The notes under the pieces: generated by a model
Told to the model about the DNA's origin: nothing
Databases searched by the model: none
Seen by the model: only the letters and a program-made list of their open reading frames with translations
Assembly: GCA_964609965.1 (NCBI GenBank)
Contig: CAZSTS010000001.1
Coordinates: 62,001 to 126,000, forward strand
From: JAHJDR01 sp964609965
Lineage (GTDB): Bacteria; UBA10199; JADGCS01
Length of the DNA: 64,000 nt
Direction of reading: 5' to 3'
Program-made: the position numbers and the translations under genes
Shown: positions 60,685 to 64,000 of the stretch, piece by piece
Position numbering within the stretch: the first letter of the stretch is position 1
Layout: each line of letters begins with the position of its first letter

Positions 60685-61302
60685 TCATTTGGATCTTGAG
60701 AGATGATTTCTGAGCCTCAGTTTTGTATTTTCCTCTTCTTTTCGGGTCATGAGGCGCACGTATTCACGAAATTGCTTTTGTTTTTGTTCTATTGTTCCAT
60801 GAAAATACATTTCATCATATGGTTGGGGCGATAGGAGTTTGCTTGGTTTGCCCCAGGCATAAAAATGGTAACTGGACCACTGAGTTTGTTCGATATTCTC
60901 TACCATGCCCGCTCTAAGCTGGTTTCGATAGATGTAGCGCTGACAGTGTAAAACATATTCATTTGTGTAAATAATTGAACACTGAAATCTCTCATGAAAT
61001 AAATGTCCTTTTCTATTACTTAGTTTGTTAAATTCTAGTGCAAATCTCCAACAAACATCGTGCATAAAGCATGATAGGTCTTTGGCTATTTTTACTTTTA
61101 TAACAAAATGGGCATGGTTGGACATCCAACTAAAGTCACAGAGTTTGATGGTCTTGTATTTTTTCAAATAGCGACGGCTAATCTTCTCCCAAAGCTGATA
61201 GTGTTGTTTGTATTTAAAATGAAACTCTTCATTGTTGAAACGAATTCTTACATGAGTGAGGCAATTATCAAAAAGGTATTCTGAACGGTTCAGTCTTGGC
61301 AT
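60685..61302 (-). CDS. REP-associated tyrosine transposase (Y1/HUH, RAYT)
   Basis: A 205-residue single-strand DNA transposase of the TnpA-REP group. The metal-binding HUH motif is HAH (His63, His65) in FSWMSNHAHFVIKV, and the probable nucleophile is Tyr123 in QRYIYRNQLRAGMV; WSSYHFY follows as usual. These domesticated enzymes are linked to REP palindromes, which they probably cut and spread. GGTGCCAGGTAC cores flank it: two direct on the left and one inverted on the right. Confidence 0.92.
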   Translation of the reverse strand: MPRLNRSEYLFDNCLTHVRIRFNNEEFHFKYKQHYQLWEKISRRYLKKYKTIKLCDFSWMSNHAHFVIKVKIAKDLSCFMHDVCWRFALEFNKLSNRKGHLFHERFQCSIIYTNEYVLHCQRYIYRNQLRAGMVENIEQTQWSSYHFYAWGKPSKLLSPQPYDEMYFHGTIEQKQKQFREYVRLMTRKEEENTKLRLRNHLSRSK

Positions 61303-61445
61303 ATGAAAATTCTATAAAGCAAATACCTTGCCAATTTAGCAAAAAATAAAGATGAATAATTACTTGCTATTAGTAATATGAAGGTCCAAATGCAGTCTCA
61401 CTTGAGTCTCAAATGGGATTTAAATGGGACTGATGTGAGACTCAT

Positions 61446-61457
61446 GTACCTGGCACC
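61446..61457. repeat. Inverted REP core right of the REP transposase
   Basis: GTACCTGGCACC is the reverse complement of the cores at 60519 and 60544, giving the transposase gene a REP on each side in opposite orientation. Confidence 0.7.
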
Positions 61458-61481
61458 GGTTGGTGGGAAGGTTTTTGAGAT

Positions 61482-61514
61482 AAAAAAACACCCAGGCAAG
61501 GGGTGTTGCCTGGG
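61482..61514 (-). terminator. Rho-independent terminator of lipoprotein gene
   Basis: On the minus strand CCCAGGCAA, loop CACCCC, TTGCCTGGG, then TG and seven T. Perfect nine-pair stem, about 60 bases past the stop of the lipoprotein at 61575. Confidence 0.9.
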
Positions 61515-61574
61515 CGTAAGGGCTATATGTTTTGTGTGCCGCGCATTGCACGCGACTATTTAAATTTCTGAATA

Positions 61575-62330
61575 TTAAAATGAAAGGCCGCCACAAGCTG
61601 CATACCATTCAGCTGCTGTTGCGTTATCAAGATCAAAGTCGTCGAATGTACAATCAGTTGAGATACCATCGTAAGTTATCTTGATGTCACCATCAATAAG
61701 ATCAGTATCCAAATCGTAATCTATATAACCATCAACATGGTAGGCAATTGTTTCGCCAGCACAAGTGACTTCACCGTCAAAGTCTTCGAAATCAATTGTA
61801 GAAATATTTTCAACGATTTCTGAAGTAAAAGTCCCGAGCTGAGTGATTTGGCCATATTCTCCGTCAGACCACTCCATTTCAACACTGATATCAGATTCAG
61901 CAGTCATACCGTTATCATTGATAACAACAGTAAGATCGCCGTCTGCTGTTAAAGTGCTGCCAGCAACTGAATTAACACATTCATCAAATGAGATAAGATT
62001 ATTGTCAGCATCGATATAAAAAGTACCGCTAGTATAGCAGTCATGTGTTTCTGAAGATAAAACAAACGCATAGAGATCTTCTTCTTCAACTTCAGTATAT
62101 AAAGCTGGAGGTTCAGCTTCTTCTGTTTCAGATGCTGTAGCATCAACAGCCTCTGTAGCAGTGCTAACAGATGCCTGTACAAGTAAAGATGCTGCTGCTG
62201 TTTCAGTGGCATCTTCCACAGCATTTTCAGCAACAGATCCACCACATTGAACTAGAAAAAGAGTGATTAATAAAAATACACCGATATATTTAATAAGATT
62301 AAATTCTTTTATTTCGTAGTTTGTTTTCAT
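61575..62330 (-). CDS. Lipoprotein of unknown function
   Basis: A 251-residue protein. The ATG at 62330 has GGAGG eight bases upstream; earlier in-frame codons are less likely. A lipoprotein signal (IGVFLLITLFLVQCGG) precedes an Ala/Glu/Thr-rich spacer and an acidic beta-rich domain with six Cys. It has its own terminator. Divergent from a TIGR02147 gene across a very AT-rich leader, as often seen for the lipoproteins paired with that family. Confidence 0.8.
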   Translation of the reverse strand: MKTNYEIKEFNLIKYIGVFLLITLFLVQCGGSVAENAVEDATETAAASLLVQASVSTATEAVDATASETEEAEPPALYTEVEEEDLYAFVLSSETHDCYTSGTFYIDADNNLISFDECVNSVAGSTLTADGDLTVVINDNGMTAESDISVEMEWSDGEYGQITQLGTFTSEIVENISTIDFEDFDGEVTCAGETIAYHVDGYIDYDLDTDLIDGDIKITYDGISTDCTFDDFDLDNATAAEWYAACGGLSF

Positions 62331-62767
62331 GTTGTCCTCCAAAGTTGTTGTTAATTTCGTCATATGTAATCAATATATGCATACGGTGTGCCAGAATACA
62401 TAATAAAATGCTATCTATATGATATATCTGTTATATATATATTTTGAGATAAATTAAAATCGCTAATAGCTATAGTAATTAGAATACATGTATATTTCTA
62501 AAAGAAGATTAAAATCAGCATATACTATTCATATATACGCCATATCATCTTGTTATCATAGTCTTATATCAATTATCGATATTAGATACAAACGTAAGAT
62601 CTGGATATTTAACGATTATGTGCGTATCCGAATATATATGTATAATGGAACGTTAATAATGCTATAACATGTTAACATATCAATATATCATATATATATG
62701 GTTCAATATGTATTCAATATAATGAAGTTTAGGCTAGATTTTGAAAGACATCTATGAGATAATAATA
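62331..62767. promoter_or_regulatory. Very AT-rich divergent regulatory region
   Basis: About 435 bases with almost only A and T, many TATATA and ATATAT runs and no reading frame. It separates a minus-strand lipoprotein from the plus-strand TIGR02147 gene and must contain both promoters. Many TATAAT-like hexamers exist, so no single promoter can be named. Intrinsic curvature is likely. Confidence 0.5.
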
Positions 62768-63613
62768 ATGATGGAAGGCAAACCAAACATTTTCTCCTAT
62801 GATAATTATCGCCTATATTTAAAAGATTGGTTTTTTTGGATGAAGCAAAGGGAACAAGGTTTTTCCTATCGAAAGTTCTCACAATTGGCAGGTTTTAAAT
62901 CTCCAAATCAATTATTATTGGTCATTCAAGGCAAAAGGGGGATTTCTCAATCTTCATTACAGCAATATATTAGAGTGCTCAGTCTTAATCGTTCAGAAAA
63001 AAAGTATTTCTCACTTCTTGTAAAATTCAACCAAGAAAAGAATCTATCAGTCAAAAAAAATCTATTAAAAGAACTCAGTCTTTTTCGTGATAAACAAGGC
63101 CAAAATCTTGAGTCTGAAGAATACAAATACCTTACAAATTGGTATTTTGCTGCTATTCGCGAGATGGTGAATTTAAAGGATTTTAAAGAAGACAGTCATT
63201 GGATTTCAAAAAAATTACATAATATGGTGACACCAAGCCAGGCAAACAAAGCGATTAAAATTCTTTTAGAATTGGAGCTTCTCACACGTGATAAAAAAGG
63301 CTGTCTTTGTCAGTCTTCCAAATATCTTACAACAGGCAATGAAACACAAGAAGTAGCTGCTTTTCTTTATCATGAACAGATGAATAACATCACATTAGAA
63401 GCACTTAAAAGCAAAGACACGAGCTTCAGAAACATTTCAGCATTGACATTTTCTGTTCGTAAGGAAGATTATGAGAGCATTGTTAAAGAACTTAACAAAT
63501 TGAGAAAAAGGATCGTTGATTTTGTTCAACACCGCCTGGTCCAGGATGAGGATGATATCCTGTACCAGCTTAATTTGCAGTTTGTGCCATTAAGTTTGCC
63601 ACCACAAGATTAA
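62768..63613 (+). CDS. TIGR02147-family protein
   Basis: About 281 residues, cytoplasmic. The opening NIFSYDNYRLYLKDWF and FSYRKFSQLAGFKSPNQLLLV with GKRGIS are the signature of TIGR02147, a family expanded in Fibrobacter, Bdellovibrio-like and other deltaproteobacteria-like genomes. The N-terminal part resembles a helix-turn-helix (xre-like), so a regulator role is plausible. The start at 62768 (MMEGKPN) is preferred; a TTG at 62741 is also open. A lipoprotein gene with the typical EVGNP motif follows 17 bases downstream, very likely in the same operon. Confidence 0.88.
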   Translation: MMEGKPNIFSYDNYRLYLKDWFFWMKQREQGFSYRKFSQLAGFKSPNQLLLVIQGKRGISQSSLQQYIRVLSLNRSEKKYFSLLVKFNQEKNLSVKKNLLKELSLFRDKQGQNLESEEYKYLTNWYFAAIREMVNLKDFKEDSHWISKKLHNMVTPSQANKAIKILLELELLTRDKKGCLCQSSKYLTTGNETQEVAAFLYHEQMNNITLEALKSKDTSFRNISALTFSVRKEDYESIVKELNKLRKRIVDFVQHRLVQDEDDILYQLNLQFVPLSLPPQD

Positions 63614-63630
63614 GTAAGGAAGTCAAAAAA

Positions 63631-64000
63631 ATGAAAAACGTATCAATCATTGTATTAATTTTTCTCCTGACATTGTCTTGTGGAGGCACAAATAATATCA
63701 CAGAAGTGGGTAATCCTGTGAGCACAAAAAATGCTGCCACAGCCAGCGCAACAACAAAGGCCCTCACGCAAGGCACAACAGGCTTTTTAACAAGCCCAAA
63801 TCTAAGCTATGTAACAATTCAAACAGAGAATTTCGATTGTGAATTAACGATTTTAAGTAGAACTCTCACATGTCAATGTCCTGTTGGAGGAAGTTTCACA
63901 CGGACCTATGACTCTGTGATCTCTTTTGGTGATAGCAGTCTCACCCTTGATAGAGCTTTTTCTACAGAATTTGAGGACTGCATGATTACAACCTGTGACC
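63631..64000 (+). CDS. Lipoprotein with EVGNP motif, cut by window edge
   Basis: The ATG at 63631, with AAGGAAG upstream, opens at least 123 codons to the window end. A lipoprotein signal (IIVLIFLLTLSCGG) is followed by ITEVGNPVST, a motif typical of lipoproteins encoded next to TIGR02147 genes. The visible mature part has several Cys (CELTILS, CQCPVGG, CMITTC). Its position 17 bases after the TIGR02147 gene argues for co-expression. Function unknown. Confidence 0.8.
   Translation, partial: MKNVSIIVLIFLLTLSCGGTNNITEVGNPVSTKNAATASATTKALTQGTTGFLTSPNLSYVTIQTENFDCELTILSRTLTCQCPVGGSFTRTYDSVISFGDSSLTLDRAFSTEFEDCMITTCD

Larger units (their letters stand above)
61303..61574. other. Gene-free stretch with REP core and long hairpin
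   Basis: No gene is supported. It holds an inverted REP core (GTACCTGGCACC, 61446-61457), a long imperfect hairpin with ends GTCTCAC (61393) and GTGAGAC (61434), and a terminator at 61482-61514. Confidence 0.6.

Noticed and set aside
1..64000. CRISPR array
   Set aside because: No regularly spaced direct repeats of 24-40 bases with unique spacers were seen; the repeats present are palindromic and dispersed.

Overview
The window comes from an AT-rich Gram-negative bacterium of deltaproteobacterial grade. Candidates are an uncultured Bdellovibrionota/Oligoflexia-like or UBA10199-like lineage, but this placement is an inference. It rests on the many lipoproteins and secreted proteins, a TIGR02147-family protein next to lipoproteins, thrombospondin-type-3 and myxococcal-type Cys-rich repeats with a C-terminal membrane sorting tail, delta-60 repeats, a TPR-GAF-sigma54 activator, and housekeeping genes scattered rather than grouped in large operons. 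Both window edges cut through lipoprotein genes.

Layout. 1-3.2 kb: two lipoproteins on the minus strand. 3.5-8 kb: trpD, then an opposite-strand pair (flippase-like membrane protein and radical SAM/SPASM enzyme), then trpC-trpF and der. 9.5-15.3 kb: an anchored protein of unknown role, the nrfHA nitrite ammonification pair and a convergent sigma54 activator with an abnormal Walker B motif. 15.7-19.2 kb: uppP and polA. 19.3-25.5 kb: delta-60 lipoprotein, Bro-N protein, cupin, vWA/TSP3 surface protein, tRNA-His with its terminator, a small lipoprotein and a PAP2 phosphatase. 25.7-33.1 kb: glmS, an enoyl-CoA isomerase-like gene, a UvrD/PcrA helicase, an acidic unknown protein and rlmN. 33.2-39.1 kb: a 220-bp multi-hairpin element, a ClC channel, the yggS-proC-yggT operon, pyrE and pyrF. 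39.1-46.7 kb is the least conventional stretch: two secreted or lipid-anchored metallopeptidase-like proteins, a thioredoxin-fusion protein beside a Cys-rich secreted protein, and a 633-residue protein with a clan-CD-like His-Gly/Cys arrangement. 46.9-52.2 kb: a DUF457 membrane protein, purA, serA and a class V aminotransferase. 52.5-55.9 kb: tandem paralogous lipoproteins. 55.9-60.5 kb: a xanthine-dehydrogenase-type molybdoenzyme operon with a divergent XdhC-type maturation gene. 60.5-61.5 kb: a REP-associated (Y1/HUH) transposase flanked by its likely REP sequences. 61.6-64 kb: a TIGR02147 gene between two lipoproteins, separated from one of them by a very AT-rich leader.

A recurring theme is small palindromic repeats. 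They lie between genes and also inside coding sequence: the ProC N-terminus, the Der inter-domain linker, the TrpC N-terminus and the last codons of the molybdoenzyme FAD subunit. One repeat junction preserves the diverged 3' tail of a second aminotransferase gene behind the intact one, which suggests gene replacement. No CRISPR array, rRNA, prophage or complete insertion sequence other than the REP transposase was seen.
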